64,000 bases of DNA from Bacteriovoracaceae bacterium (GTDB lineage Bacteria; Bdellovibrionota; Bacteriovoracia; Bacteriovoracales; Bacteriovoracaceae). Positions 35,641 to 45,046 of the stretch are shown here, piece after piece. The position numbers and the translations under genes are program-made. Where the stretch lies: positions 1 to 64,000 of the forward strand of contig CANEUH010000005.1 of NCBI GenBank assembly GCA_947441615.1, written 5' to 3'. How positions within the stretch are numbered: position 1 is the first letter of the stretch; each line of letters begins with the position of its first letter. The notes beneath the pieces were generated by a model, which saw nothing but the letters and a program-made list of their open reading frames with translations, was not told where the DNA came from and did not search any database.

Positions 35641-36558
35641 CTATTCGTAAATTCCTGCGTTCTCAGAGTAAGCATTCATTGCTTGCTGTGTTGGAACACT
35701 CTTCGCATTTACTGCGTTACTATTTAATTGTATCGAACCATTCTGCCCCGACAACACGGCATTATTTGCTGAGTGTGTCGGCGCATCTGCAGTATGAAAA
35801 CTTTGAACATCACGAAGGAAAACTTTTTGACCGTTTACTGTTAAAACTGGTTCACCTTCATCAAAGTTAACAGACTGAACGATACCTGTTGCTTCAGTCT
35901 TCGCTAGAACTTCGTTACCTAAATTGTCCCAAGCTTTCACTTGTGCCTTATAAGTACCTTTAGCTGCTGGCGAACCATCAAGAGCAACACCATCCCAAGT
36001 TACTTGGTGAGAACCTTGTGACATTCCATCCTTCCAGATTTCTCCCATGATGTTATTCTTTTCATCTAGTACGCGAACCATCACTTTAGATGCATCCCCA
36101 TCTAGTTTAAAAAGAACGTCACCCGGATCTCCAGAATTTTTAAGACTGATCGAAGAACCACCTGTAACAACTTTCTTTCCAACAAAAGATGCAGCGTAAA
36201 ATTTATCTTCGATGTTTTTCGTTTTGTTAACATCATCAAATTTTTTATTGAGGTTTGACAGCTGCTCAAGTTGAGAAAACTGTGCAAGCTCCCCAGTCAT
36301 TTTACTCTGATCCATTGGATTCATAGGATCTTGGTGTTGAAGCTGATAACTAAGAAGCTTCAAAAACTCTTCCTTGCCCATCTGATTATGAGGACCTTCT
36401 TTAAAGAGATCATTCTTAGGCTTGTAACCAGTGGCCTGGTTAATGATCGCTTCATTGATTTGTTCATCAGATTTTCCACCACTCAAAGAGCGAGGCCCCA
36501 TCGTCACTTGACGATACTGCATTTCTTGAGAAGTAACTGGGCGTCCAATTTCAGGCAT
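35641..36558 (-). CDS. flgD: Flagellar hook cap protein FlgD
   Basis: The product has 305 residues. The N-terminal KEEFLKLLSYQLQHQDPMNPMDQSKMTGELAQFSQLEQLSNLN is the most conserved part of FlgD. After it comes the Tudor/FnIII-like half (VRVLDEKNNIMGEIWKDGMSQGSHQVTWDGVALDGSPAAKGTYKAQVKA). FlgD caps the growing hook. It is longer at both ends than E. coli FlgD. Its start overlaps the fliK stop by one base. Confidence 0.95.
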   Translation of the reverse strand: MPEIGRPVTSQEMQYRQVTMGPRSLSGGKSDEQINEAIINQATGYKPKNDLFKEGPHNQMGKEEFLKLLSYQLQHQDPMNPMDQSKMTGELAQFSQLEQLSNLNKKFDDVNKTKNIEDKFYAASFVGKKVVTGGSSISLKNSGDPGDVLFKLDGDASKVMVRVLDEKNNIMGEIWKDGMSQGSHQVTWDGVALDGSPAAKGTYKAQVKAWDNLGNEVLAKTEATGIVQSVNFDEGEPVLTVNGQKVFLRDVQSFHTADAPTHSANNAVLSGQNGSIQLNSNAVNAKSVPTQQAMNAYSENAGIYE

Positions 36559-38102
36559 TATGCTGCTTCCTGGTTAAGAAGTTTCCATAAATCCTGTCGA
36601 CGATCTTGCTCATGACGACGCTGGTTCTGTTCAGAACCAAACTGTCTTTCAGAACCTTGTTGGTTTTTTCCAGACTGAGAGCCGAAATCAAAATCATTCT
36701 TCGCTGTTTGTGATGGAGTATCAACTTTCAGGTCAGAAATATTTAATCCCGCTGTCGTTAAATGCGAAAAAAGATCTTTCGAGTTTTGTTGAAAGAAATT
36801 TTTCCCATCCGCTGAGTGAGTACCAATATTGATCGCTACAGATTCTTGATTGAGACCTGACTTACTAACCGTGATGTCAATCATTCCTAGTTCTTCATGA
36901 TTCACACGCATGTTAACAGTTGGCTCTTTCGCTGCCTTCGCCTGAACGACGTAGTCAGTGATTTGCCCCATGATCTCACTAGAGTCTGATGATTTGATGT
37001 GATTCATATCAAAGACTTTCGCAGGAGCTTGGGTTTCTGAACTTTGCTGTAGCTTAGGCTCATTAGACTGAAGTCCAAGAATGAATTGTTGTGAATTCAT
37101 CGATGAACCTTCTTTTGAGGCAAGATCTTTAACGACTTGAGTTTCGTTAAGTCCAGCTTCAAGAGAAATCTTCTGTTGCTGATTTGGAACGACTTTCATT
37201 CCATAAGCATTTGAAAAGTTCTTCTTCGCGGCAAGATTCTTGTTTGCAACAAAATCTTCGTTTGTCATTAATTGTGGATCAATTTCTGACTTAGCGAGAT
37301 CAATTGCGGGATTCCTGCCTTGAATAGGGTTGATGTTTGTGAAGGCTTCTGACTTCATGATCGACTGATCAGCGTTCATCGACTTCATCATCACAACCGG
37401 AGCTGTTCCCAACGCTGCTGCTTTTAGGATTTCCGGATTAACTTTTGCTGACTTCAGAAGTTCTGGGTCAACTTTCGCCGACTTTAGAAGTTCTGGGTCA
37501 ACTTTCGCCGACTTTAGAAGTTCTGGGTCAACTTTCGCCGACTTTAGAAGTTCTGGGTCAATTTTAGTTAACGTTGATTCTGCAGCCTTTTCACCTCTTA
37601 GGGATTTCAGGGTCGCAGGATCAACTTGTGTTGCCTTAAGTCCTGCCTCATCGATTTGAGGAGTCTTAAGCATGGCCTGTTCGATCTGGGCTTGGAGCTC
37701 TCCAGAAACTTCTGTATTGGCCGTTGATAATTCTAAAACTTGAGCATCTGTCAGAGGCTGTGCCGCAACTTCACCTGTTTTTGGGCCCACGAGCTTCTCT
37801 ACACCTTTAGTGAGAGCGGGATCAAAAACTTTTGGAGAAATTGTTTCAGTAGCGCCGTTAGGTTGAACTAACGAAGATGGAAGTTCCATCATCTGCTCAA
37901 GAGAAATTTCAACCGGCTTTACATTCGTCTCAGTTTCATTGATCTGAGACTTAAGCTCTGTAGCAAACTCTTCAGCTTTCTCCGAACCTTTGGCCTGTTT
38001 CGTCTTAGGCGCTTGACCATTCGAATGAACTTCAGAGCGTGCAACTTTTGGTTGCACAGTCTTCGGTGTCTCGACTGGTTTAGGTTGTGGTGCTTGAATC
38101 AT
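36558..38102 (-). CDS. fliK: Flagellar hook-length control protein FliK
   Basis: The product has 514 residues. The C-terminal domain (about 390-470) has the FliK/Flg_hook pattern VNMRVNHEELGMIDITVSKSGLNQESVAINI, then HLTTAGLNISDLKVDT. The N-terminal 380 residues are low-complexity, rich in K, E, T and P, and act as the ruler part in known FliK. They contain tandem decapeptide repeats. The export gate switches substrate when this domain measures the hook. It is followed directly by flgD. Confidence 0.85.
   Translation of the reverse strand: MIQAPQPKPVETPKTVQPKVARSEVHSNGQAPKTKQAKGSEKAEEFATELKSQINETETNVKPVEISLEQMMELPSSLVQPNGATETISPKVFDPALTKGVEKLVGPKTGEVAAQPLTDAQVLELSTANTEVSGELQAQIEQAMLKTPQIDEAGLKATQVDPATLKSLRGEKAAESTLTKIDPELLKSAKVDPELLKSAKVDPELLKSAKVDPELLKSAKVNPEILKAAALGTAPVVMMKSMNADQSIMKSEAFTNINPIQGRNPAIDLAKSEIDPQLMTNEDFVANKNLAAKKNFSNAYGMKVVPNQQQKISLEAGLNETQVVKDLASKEGSSMNSQQFILGLQSNEPKLQQSSETQAPAKVFDMNHIKSSDSSEIMGQITDYVVQAKAAKEPTVNMRVNHEELGMIDITVSKSGLNQESVAINIGTHSADGKNFFQQNSKDLFSHLTTAGLNISDLKVDTPSQTAKNDFDFGSQSGKNQQGSERQFGSEQNQRRHEQDRRQDLWKLLNQEAA
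37441..37560 (-). repeat. Four tandem 30-base repeats within fliK
   Basis: Four consecutive 30-base units encode the decapeptide KVDPELLKSA or close relatives. Three of them are identical, and the unit nearest 37441 differs at a few bases and reads KVNPEILKAA on its far side. Weaker copies (QVDPATLKSL, KIDPELLKSA) lie upstream in the protein. The repeat is exactly in frame, so copy number changes would lengthen or shorten the ruler region. Confidence 0.9.
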
Positions 38103-38316
38103 TTGTTCCTTTCACTTTGTAAGTGGTCCTACAGATATTATTCCATATGTCACACTTAATTTTGAAGCCGGGCAATACTTTCCAAAATACTTTAGGTATT
38201 TTTTTGAGCGGCAAAATTTACCTATTTCAAGGAGACTGGATTGTTTAAGATGTGATGCTTTTCTAATTATTAATAAAGTAAATGTGTCAGAAAAAAGAAA
38301 CTTTAAAATAAAATCG
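38103..38316. other. Gap between motE and fliK with a plus-strand hairpin
   Basis: No gene is seen. AAAATAC (38184-38190), TTTAG, GTATTTT (38196-38202) with further T residues to 38205 has terminator form on the plus strand, opposite to the flagellar genes. On the minus strand a TGGAATAATATC stretch near 38135-38150 could hold a -10 for fliK. A second promoter for the fliK-flgD-flgE part is plausible. Confidence 0.35.
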
Positions 38317-38838
38317 TTATTTTTTCATTAAAAGATACTGCTTTTGTAATTTGGCAGAAGTTTCTTTATTCATAAAATTAAAAATCTTAGAAGCTTTTTT
38401 TGGCTCTAGGACTTGAAGAATCTTGACTGCGATCTCGGGGTCCTGAACAGTCAGAACTTCAGAGGCTTTTTCAGGCTTCATGTTTGAAACCATCTCAACC
38501 AACTGTCCAATGCGCCCTTTTGATTCGTCATCATTTTTTTCAATGCAACCAATGAAGCTTTTTTGTTTCTCTGAAAGATCAGTGTATTTTTTTGCAACTT
38601 CGTTCTCAGAAACTTTAATCGCATCATGCTGCTTTTGAAGTTCGAGCTCTTTTATTTTTAATTTCTCTTCTTTGTCTAAAAGTTCTTTCGTGAGCTCCGA
38701 GACAGATTTATTCTTAATTGTTTCAACTTTCTTTTTAACTTCCTCATTAACCTTTTTTATAAACTCTTCTTCGGTATAAGTTTTAGCGAAGACGACTGGA
38801 GAAATTAAAATGGTAAACAAAGCAATATATGATTTCAT
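38317..38838 (-). CDS. MotE-like flagellar protein (MgtE_N domain)
   Basis: The product has 173 residues with a signal peptide or anchor (MKSYIALFTILISPVVFA), a long Lys/Glu-rich coiled coil (about 25-95), and a C-terminal MgtE_N-like segment: LVEMVSNMKPEKASEVLTVQDPEIAVKILQVLEPKKASKIFNFM. This is the MotE arrangement, a periplasmic chaperone for the MotC stator-type factor in epsilonproteobacteria and an accessory in other taxa. It lies directly after fliJ (two-base gap). Confidence 0.75.
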   Translation of the reverse strand: MKSYIALFTILISPVVFAKTYTEEEFIKKVNEEVKKKVETIKNKSVSELTKELLDKEEKLKIKELELQKQHDAIKVSENEVAKKYTDLSEKQKSFIGCIEKNDDESKGRIGQLVEMVSNMKPEKASEVLTVQDPEIAVKILQVLEPKKASKIFNFMNKETSAKLQKQYLLMKK

Positions 38839-38840
38839 TA

Positions 38841-39293
38841 CTAAACCTTCTTATCTTTAAATTGAAGCCAAGTCTGAGTCTGTTCTTCGACCTTCTGATC
38901 AATCTCTTTATTAAGAGCTTTTCTATACTCTTGAAAGTCTTTTTCTTTCAGATTATCCATAACTTTAAGATCGCCTCTGAGTTGAGCGAGTTCCATCTTC
39001 TTATCAGCAATAAGCTCTTCTTGTTTTTTTTTATCTCTTTCAAGAAGATTAATGTTTTGATCTTTAGCTCCTATAAGCATCGGAAAAGCATTAATCTGAC
39101 TTCCCTTGGCACCATTTTTAAGCGCACCTTCTTGGATCTCGTAGTACTTATTAATTTCTGATTTTTCGTGACTTATTTGATCTTCAATTTTATTTAAATA
39201 AAGAATAAGCTGACCAAGTTCCATTCGACAGTTTTCTTCTTTTAACTTTCTTAGTTTTAAAACGGCTTCGAGCCTAAAAGCATACTTTTTCAT
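38841..39293 (-). CDS. fliJ: Flagellar export chaperone FliJ
   Basis: The product has 150 residues and is almost wholly coiled coil, with YAFRLEAVLKLRKLKEENCRMELGQLILYLN at the start, the normal FliJ opening. Sequence conservation in FliJ is low, so the call rests on the coiled coil, the length and the position right after fliI (two-base gap). It couples the export ATPase to the gate. Confidence 0.85.
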   Translation of the reverse strand: MKKYAFRLEAVLKLRKLKEENCRMELGQLILYLNKIEDQISHEKSEINKYYEIQEGALKNGAKGSQINAFPMLIGAKDQNINLLERDKKKQEELIADKKMELAQLRGDLKVMDNLKEKDFQEYRKALNKEIDQKVEEQTQTWLQFKDKKV

Positions 39294-39295
39294 AT

Positions 39296-40645
39296 TTATC
39301 TAAAATTAGGGTCGATCGCTTTTTCTGCTTTGCGAGCAACCTCTAACATTCGATCAAAAAGTTCTTCAATCGTAAAAGCTTCTTCCACCTGCTGTCTTAA
39401 TAGATTAATGAGATCATCATAAATAACAATCGCTTTATCTACCTTAGGGTTAGATCCTCTAGTATAGGCCCCCACTGTAATAAGATCTTCTGACTCCTTG
39501 TAAGCCGCTAATAAATCTCTTAAGTGAGAAGCTACAATTTTATGCTCTTTTGTTGCTACCTTAGGCATAACCCTTGAAATTGATGCTAAAATATCAATCG
39601 CTGGGTAATGATTTCGTGCCGCCAACTGACGTGATAATACAATGTGGCCATCGGAAATACCCCGTACAGCATCAGCAATCGGTTCATCCATATCTCCCCC
39701 TTCGACGAGGACAGTATAGATTCCAGTTATAGATCCCGCCCCTTTTTTTGTTCCTGCTCTTTCCATTAATTTTGGAAGTTTTGCAAAAACTGAAGGCGTA
39801 TACCCTTTTTGTCCTGGTGGCTCTCCAGTTGAGAGAGCGATTTCTCGATTGGCCATCGCAAATCGCGTGATGGAATCCATCATGAGAAGAACATCCTCAC
39901 CCTGATCACGGAAGTATTCTGCTATCGTTGTTGCTGTATACGCCGCCTTCGTACGGATAAGAGCCGATGTATCAGAAGTTGCGACGACAACCACTGACCT
40001 TTTTAATCCCTCTTCACCTAAGTCAGATTGAATAAATTCTAAAACCTCACGACCGCGCTCACCTATCAGAGCAATGACGTTAATATCTGCATTGGTATTT
40101 CTAGCTATCATACCCATGAGAACTGACTTACCAACTCCAGACCCCGCCATAATCGCAAGACGCTGACCCTTCCCGGCGGTAATGAAACAATTAATCGAAT
40201 TAATTCCTGTATCAAGTGCTTCACGGATTGGTGGCCGATCAAGAGGATTCAGTGGAACTCCAAAAATAGATCTCTTTTCAAACGGTCCACCAATTGGACC
40301 TTTTCCATCAAGTGGATTCCCTTGAAAATCAATCACTCTTCCTAGCATATTTGACGAAATATTGATTTCAGTAACAATGTCTTTTAAGTGAATTTTTGTT
40401 TCAGAATTAATACCAGAGATTTCATCGTAGGGCATGACCATACAATTCTGTCCCTGAATTGCAACAACTTCACCAAGAGATCGCTCACCATTTTCAGCAA
40501 CAAATTCTACGTTAGACCCAAGAACAGCTTTAGGAACGGATGCCTCGTAAACCATTCCGCGTGAACCTAGAATTTTTCCAATTTTCTCAAAAGGAATACG
40601 AGTCTCGATATGCTTTAAAATTTGAGATAGACCCAAACTATTCAT
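39296..40645 (-). CDS. fliI: Flagellum-specific ATPase FliI
   Basis: The product has 449 residues from the ATG at 40645; a TTG at 40663 would overlap fliH by more. The Walker A motif MAGSGVGKSVLMGMIARN lies before the typical ALIGERGREVLEFI. The F1/V-ATPase beta-like core continues with DVLLMMDSITRFAMANREIALSTGEPPGQKGYTPSVFAKLPKLMERAG. It energises type III export of hook and filament parts with FliH and FliJ. The gene overlaps the fliH end by eight bases. Confidence 0.95.
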   Translation of the reverse strand: MNSLGLSQILKHIETRIPFEKIGKILGSRGMVYEASVPKAVLGSNVEFVAENGERSLGEVVAIQGQNCMVMPYDEISGINSETKIHLKDIVTEINISSNMLGRVIDFQGNPLDGKGPIGGPFEKRSIFGVPLNPLDRPPIREALDTGINSINCFITAGKGQRLAIMAGSGVGKSVLMGMIARNTNADINVIALIGERGREVLEFIQSDLGEEGLKRSVVVVATSDTSALIRTKAAYTATTIAEYFRDQGEDVLLMMDSITRFAMANREIALSTGEPPGQKGYTPSVFAKLPKLMERAGTKKGAGSITGIYTVLVEGGDMDEPIADAVRGISDGHIVLSRQLAARNHYPAIDILASISRVMPKVATKEHKIVASHLRDLLAAYKESEDLITVGAYTRGSNPKVDKAIVIYDDLINLLRQQVEEAFTIEELFDRMLEVARKAEKAIDPNFR

Positions 40646-41441
40646 TAGAAGTGACCTGTTCAAAGATCTTATCTATATTTCGAAAGACTCCTTCCATAGA
40701 CCCATCTATCAAACCATTTTCACTTTCAAGAATGATACCTGGATGAATGATTTCAGGAACGATTTCAACTCTAATGTTTGTTAGCTGGCCTAAACGACTC
40801 TCAACGAGTTGAATAACTTCAGGCATATGAGCAAAATTAGCTTGTCCAACTTTAACTATAAGATTTTTTCTGGCGTTTAACTCTAAAATCAGTTTTTCTA
40901 AAAGACTTTCAAGATAGGTTTTTTCATTTATTTCCTTCAATAGAATCCATTTTGTGAATCTTTTGATGAATTCATAAACCTCTTGTTTATTGTTTTCTAA
41001 AATTTTATCCGACTGAGAATTAACCTTTGAAATCACTTCATCTAAATCTTCAATTCTTTTGAGAAGAGTTTCTTGAAATTCATTTTGAGCAGCTTCACGA
41101 CCTTCGTTCTGGCCCCGCTCAATTCCTTCCTTATAGGCTTCCTCATACGCAGCATCTAATCTGCGTTTAACTTCTTCTTGAATTCTTTGTTCAAGATCAT
41201 TTTGCTCTTGTCTTGATAGACCTCTATAATCACGAACAATATCATCAATTTTAAAGTTATTTTTTTTCGCAAATTTTCTTTCGGTACGAATATCTTCCTC
41301 TGAAACATTTATATCAGAGATGGATTCACCTTGAAGAGTTTTAAATTCAAAAGGCTTAAGCTGGGTTTGCTGAACGACATGAGTGCTTTGCAAATCTGAG
41401 AACTGAAAAGGCTTAATTTCAGTGATACGAAATTTTTCCAT
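40638..41441 (-). CDS. fliH: Flagellar assembly protein FliH
   Basis: The product has 267 residues. A central Glu/Arg/Gln-rich helix (LSRQEQNDLEQRIQEEVKRRLDAAYEEAYKEGIERGQNEGREAAQNEF) contains the FliH G-x-x-x-G-like region. The C-terminal half carries the V-ATPase E-subunit-like domain (WILLKEINEKTYLESLLEKLIL, ARKNLIVKVGQANFAHM). FliH dimers hold FliI at the export gate. The position between fliG and fliI confirms it. Confidence 0.88.
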   Translation of the reverse strand: MEKFRITEIKPFQFSDLQSTHVVQQTQLKPFEFKTLQGESISDINVSEEDIRTERKFAKKNNFKIDDIVRDYRGLSRQEQNDLEQRIQEEVKRRLDAAYEEAYKEGIERGQNEGREAAQNEFQETLLKRIEDLDEVISKVNSQSDKILENNKQEVYEFIKRFTKWILLKEINEKTYLESLLEKLILELNARKNLIVKVGQANFAHMPEVIQLVESRLGQLTNIRVEIVPEIIHPGIILESENGLIDGSMEGVFRNIDKIFEQVTSNE

Positions 41442-41456
41442 TGAGTCAGTCCCCTA

Positions 41457-42500
41457 TTAAACGAAGGCGTCGCCATCTCCACCGCGTGAGATGAGAGCTT
41501 TACCTTTAGATTCAAGATCTTTAAGCTGCATAACAATATCTTGCTGAGCTTTTTCAACGTCAGATATCTTAGTAGGTCCCATGGCCTCAAGGTCTTCTCT
41601 AAGAAGAGTCGCCGCACGGTTAGACATGTTCTTAAAGAGTTTCGTTCTGACATCTTCTGGTGCTGTTTTAAGGGCGATAACAAGTTTTGTATTATCAACA
41701 ACCTTAAGGAGCTCTTGAACACCTCGATCATCAACAAAAATAATATCCTCGAAGACAAACATGAGTTTTCTAATTTCTTCAGCAAGTTCAGGATCTTTTT
41801 CTTCAACTCTCGCCATGATGTTTTTCTCAGAGTTTTTATCCATAAGATTAAGCATATCAGCGATTGGTTCAACACCACCAAGCTGTTGAGTATCAATTGA
41901 GCCAAGAGTAGAAAGTTCAGTTTTAAGGACATCGTCCAACTGAGCAATAAGTTCAGGGGAAACGAAATCAAGATTCGCTACTCGCAGAACAACTTCCGCC
42001 TGTAGGCCCTCTGGAAGTTTACGAAGGACATCCACTTTTTTCTCAACTGGTAAGTGTGCGCAGATGAGAGCAATTGTTTGAGGATGTTCATTTATAAGAA
42101 AGTTCGCTAATGTTCTTGTATCAACAAGCTCTAAAGACTCAAGAGTGTTGGCATTTGCAACGTCGACAATTTGCCCAAGTAATTGCTTTGCTCTGTCTTC
42201 ACCAAGAGTCCCAAGAATAAAATCTCGGCCTTTATTCTCAGAAAATAGAAGATCACTATCTTCATTAAGTGATGAGAAGAATTCCTCAAGAACTTTTTTC
42301 ACCATCCATATCGGAGATTTTGAAAGACCAGACATGGTGTTAATCATTCTTTTAACATCGTTATCTTTCATGTGTTTAAATACAAGTTTTGTTGTAGTCG
42401 GACCAAGTGCCGAAAGAAGGATCGCTGCCTTTTCCTGACCAGACAGTAAAGCGTACTGAACATCAGGTTCTAGAGCTTTTTTTTCTTCTGCCACTTGCAA
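41457..42500 (-). CDS. fliG: Flagellar motor switch protein FliG
   Basis: The product has 347 residues. The middle domain bears NEHPQTIALICAHLP, the EHPQ motif that binds FliM. The C-terminal torque domain is MFVFEDIIFVDDRGVQELLKVVDNTKLVIALKTAPEDVRTKLFKNMSNRAATLLREDLEAMGP with its conserved charged residues. The N-terminal armadillo-like part docks to FliF, whose gene is immediately upstream. It sits on the cytoplasmic C ring and gives rotation and direction. Confidence 0.96.
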   Translation of the reverse strand: MQVAEEKKALEPDVQYALLSGQEKAAILLSALGPTTTKLVFKHMKDNDVKRMINTMSGLSKSPIWMVKKVLEEFFSSLNEDSDLLFSENKGRDFILGTLGEDRAKQLLGQIVDVANANTLESLELVDTRTLANFLINEHPQTIALICAHLPVEKKVDVLRKLPEGLQAEVVLRVANLDFVSPELIAQLDDVLKTELSTLGSIDTQQLGGVEPIADMLNLMDKNSEKNIMARVEEKDPELAEEIRKLMFVFEDIIFVDDRGVQELLKVVDNTKLVIALKTAPEDVRTKLFKNMSNRAATLLREDLEAMGPTKISDVEKAQQDIVMQLKDLESKGKALISRGGDGDAFV

Positions 42501-42507
42501 CTCCTAC

Positions 42508-44196
42508 TTAAGCAATCTCTTTATGAGCATCTGACGAGTGAATCATTTCATGAACAACTTGGGCAGCTTTGCCTGGATTTGCTTCAATTAATGAAATTAT
42601 TCTTTCTCTCAACATGTTACCTTCGATTTTCTCAGGATTAAGTTTGTCCTCAATTGAAGGAAGTACATCCTCAAGTCCCGGTAGGCGTTGGTTCGCCTGA
42701 ATTTTTTCTAATTCCTCAATTGTTTTTGGTAAGAAGTCCTCAATTGACTCCACAGAATTCTCTGTAAGCCACTGGATGAATGGACGAACAACCAAGAAGA
42801 AGAATAATGAAATTATAGCACCAATCATCAAATATTTTGTGATGTTTTTCATAAGTTCACGATTTTCTCGTGCTCTCATGATGGCTTCCATTTCTGAAAG
42901 ATCTTCTTTCGCAAATTCCATATTTTTAATAACTAACTTATCGCCACGGGTCTGATTAATCCCAAGGGAAGAACCCACAATTTGAGAGAAATTGTTTAAC
43001 TCTTCTTGTGTCCATGCTTGGTACTTTGTAACAGTGACACCATCGTCATTAACTGTAGGGGCGCCGTCTTTGCCTAAAACTGGAACTTTCTTTCCATCAA
43101 CCATTACAGCGACGGAAATATTTGAGATTTCTGCGGTTGGCTTCTTTGACTTTGTAACAACAGTTGGCACGGCCATATTTCGTGTTACGAGTGACTTATC
43201 GACATCATTGCGTGTTTCAGGCACACTTGGCTGTGGAGCTTCTCCAGGAAGATTCGAGCGTGCTCCAGGAATCCCTTGCGGTGATGGACGAACGCCAACC
43301 ATTTTCTGCTCATTTCTAACTTCAGAAACGACCGCAGCATTTTCCGAATCATAGGACGTTTGAGTTTCAACTTTTTCAGTAAAGTCCATCTTAATGGCAA
43401 CTTTAGCGATGACTTTACCTTCCCCAATAACTCTAGAGAGAATTTCTTCAACTTTCTTTTCGTATTGAGAGTTTAATTTAGTTTCAAGAGCAATGCGATT
43501 AGCTGTCTCGGTAGACATTGAATCGCCATCGTTTTCAGATAGTTTTTTACCACGAGAGTCAATAACCACAACATGATGAGACCTCATGCCGTCAACTGAT
43601 GAACTTACTAGAGACTGAATCCCTTTGATCTCATCACCAGTCATGGTTACACCACGCTCAACATCTAAAACCACAGAAGCACTTGGTGGTTTTCTCTCAG
43701 AAACAAATGGAGACGATTCCGGAATCGAAAGGTGAATACGAGCACGAGTGACACCTTTAATGTGCATGATCGTCTTAACAAGTTCTCCCTCGAGTGCTCT
43801 TTGTTTATTAATTTTTTGAACAAATGAAGTTGTTCCGAAAGCTTGCTTATCAAAAACTTCGTAACCAACCGTTCCTGTAAAGTTAACACCTTTTTTAGCA
43901 ATTTCTAGTCGCCAGATTTCAACTTGATCCTCAGGAACCATGATGGTTTTGCCATCATCTTTAACTTGATAATTAATCTTACCTTCTTCAAGCATTCTTG
44001 CGATGACAGCTGAATCATCTTTAGTAAGATCAGTGTAGAGGACTTTGTAATCAGTCTTTCCAGACCAAACAATAATCCCAACCATGGTGGCAACGAGAAG
44101 ACCTGCCATAATGACGAGACCGATTCTTCTGGTCATGTCTAATGATCTGAAGAAGTCGACAAAGTTCTGAAGAGTTTGTGTAAAAAAGCTATTCAA
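42508..44196 (-). CDS. fliF: Flagellar MS-ring protein FliF
   Basis: The product has 562 residues. Membrane segments lie at about 26-45 (IGLVIMAGLLVATMVGIIVW) and 452-474. Between them are the ring-building motifs, with LYTDLTKDDSAVIARMLEEGKINYQ and then ARIHLSIPESSPFVSERKPPSASVVLDV. The last 50 residues (RERIISLIEANPGKAAQVVHEMI) bind FliG. FliF is the first ring built at the inner membrane. Confidence 0.96.
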   Translation of the reverse strand: MNSFFTQTLQNFVDFFRSLDMTRRIGLVIMAGLLVATMVGIIVWSGKTDYKVLYTDLTKDDSAVIARMLEEGKINYQVKDDGKTIMVPEDQVEIWRLEIAKKGVNFTGTVGYEVFDKQAFGTTSFVQKINKQRALEGELVKTIMHIKGVTRARIHLSIPESSPFVSERKPPSASVVLDVERGVTMTGDEIKGIQSLVSSSVDGMRSHHVVVIDSRGKKLSENDGDSMSTETANRIALETKLNSQYEKKVEEILSRVIGEGKVIAKVAIKMDFTEKVETQTSYDSENAAVVSEVRNEQKMVGVRPSPQGIPGARSNLPGEAPQPSVPETRNDVDKSLVTRNMAVPTVVTKSKKPTAEISNISVAVMVDGKKVPVLGKDGAPTVNDDGVTVTKYQAWTQEELNNFSQIVGSSLGINQTRGDKLVIKNMEFAKEDLSEMEAIMRARENRELMKNITKYLMIGAIISLFFFLVVRPFIQWLTENSVESIEDFLPKTIEELEKIQANQRLPGLEDVLPSIEDKLNPEKIEGNMLRERIISLIEANPGKAAQVVHEMIHSSDAHKEIA

Positions 44197-44235
44197 AGAA
44201 TCCTCCTGATTCTGATTTGATCATCATCCTAATGA

Positions 44236-44595
44236 TCAGATCTGCATCTTCATAATTTCACGATAAGCATCCAATACCTTTGTACGTATCTGATTCATCA
44301 TCTTGAAAGATATTTCTGCTTTCTCTACTGCAAGTAACGTTTCATGCAAGTTTTGACTTTCACCACTTGCAAGTTTTTCCATTGAAATATTCGCGTCTTG
44401 TTGTAGAGAGTTCACTTTGCTAATTGATTCTTGTAAAAATTCACCAAAAGACTGTCCCGCTTCAGACGTTCCTTCGATTCCAGGGGATTTAATATCAAAC
44501 CCAGAGGCCATGTCGTTATCGACTTTACGGCTCCATCCCTTTGCGTCTGCGTTACCAAGAGTTTGCTGAAAACTCCCTATGTCCTTAATGGCCAT
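44236..44595 (-). CDS. fliE: Flagellar hook-basal body protein FliE
   Basis: The product has 119 residues. The C-terminal half is the FliE signature: SKVNSLQQDANISMEKLASGESQNLHETLLAVEKAEISFKMMNQIRTKVLDAYREIMKMQI. It links the MS ring and the rod. Its start overlaps the flgC stop by one base (44595), and fliF follows after a 40-base gap. Confidence 0.93.
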   Translation of the reverse strand: MAIKDIGSFQQTLGNADAKGWSRKVDNDMASGFDIKSPGIEGTSEAGQSFGEFLQESISKVNSLQQDANISMEKLASGESQNLHETLLAVEKAEISFKMMNQIRTKVLDAYREIMKMQI

Positions 44596-45035
44596 TAGTT
44601 ACCTCTTCCGATTTCAAGCGTTTTCATCGCCATTTGTTTCGTCGTATTAATTGCCGTGACGTTCGATTCGTAAGCTCTTTGGGCCTCAATCATATTTGCC
44701 ATTTCAACCATGGGGTTAATATCTGGCATCGCCACGTATCCTTCAGCATTGGCATCTGGATGAGACGGGTCGTGCTTATAAACAACCTTATCTGAATGAA
44801 CAACTTCTGTTGCATGAACAGTTTGAGCGTTCTCAGCTAACTCACCTTCTAAAATTTCAGAGAAAGCTTCTCTCGCTGGCTCTGATCCAAAAACAACTTC
44901 TTTACGACGATAAGGTCCACCTTCAGCAGTTCTTGTTGTTTGAGCATTAGCAATATTTGAAGAATGAGCTTCCATTCTTTTTCTCTGCGCTGCTAACCCA
45001 CTTGAAGAAATTCTAAGAGACGAGAGTAAATCCAT
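44595..45035 (-). CDS. flgC: Flagellar basal-body rod protein FlgC
   Basis: The product has 146 residues. The N-terminus is LLSSLRISSSGLAAQRKRMEAHSSNIANAQTTRT and the C-terminus is MPDINPMVEMANMIEAQRAYESNVTAINTTKQMAMKTLEIGR. These are the canonical ends of the proximal rod protein FlgC, with the central YEP-like SHPDA-x-x-x-GYV segment. It lies between flgB and fliE in the usual order. Confidence 0.95.
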   Translation of the reverse strand: MDLLSSLRISSSGLAAQRKRMEAHSSNIANAQTTRTAEGGPYRRKEVVFGSEPAREAFSEILEGELAENAQTVHATEVVHSDKVVYKHDPSHPDANAEGYVAMPDINPMVEMANMIEAQRAYESNVTAINTTKQMAMKTLEIGRGN

Positions 45036-45046
45036 TTAACTACCCC

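Noticed and set aside
38160-38215. Sigma-54 -24/-12 promoter before fliK
   Set aside because: The GG and GC elements are 8 bases apart instead of 10, so the spacing rules it out.
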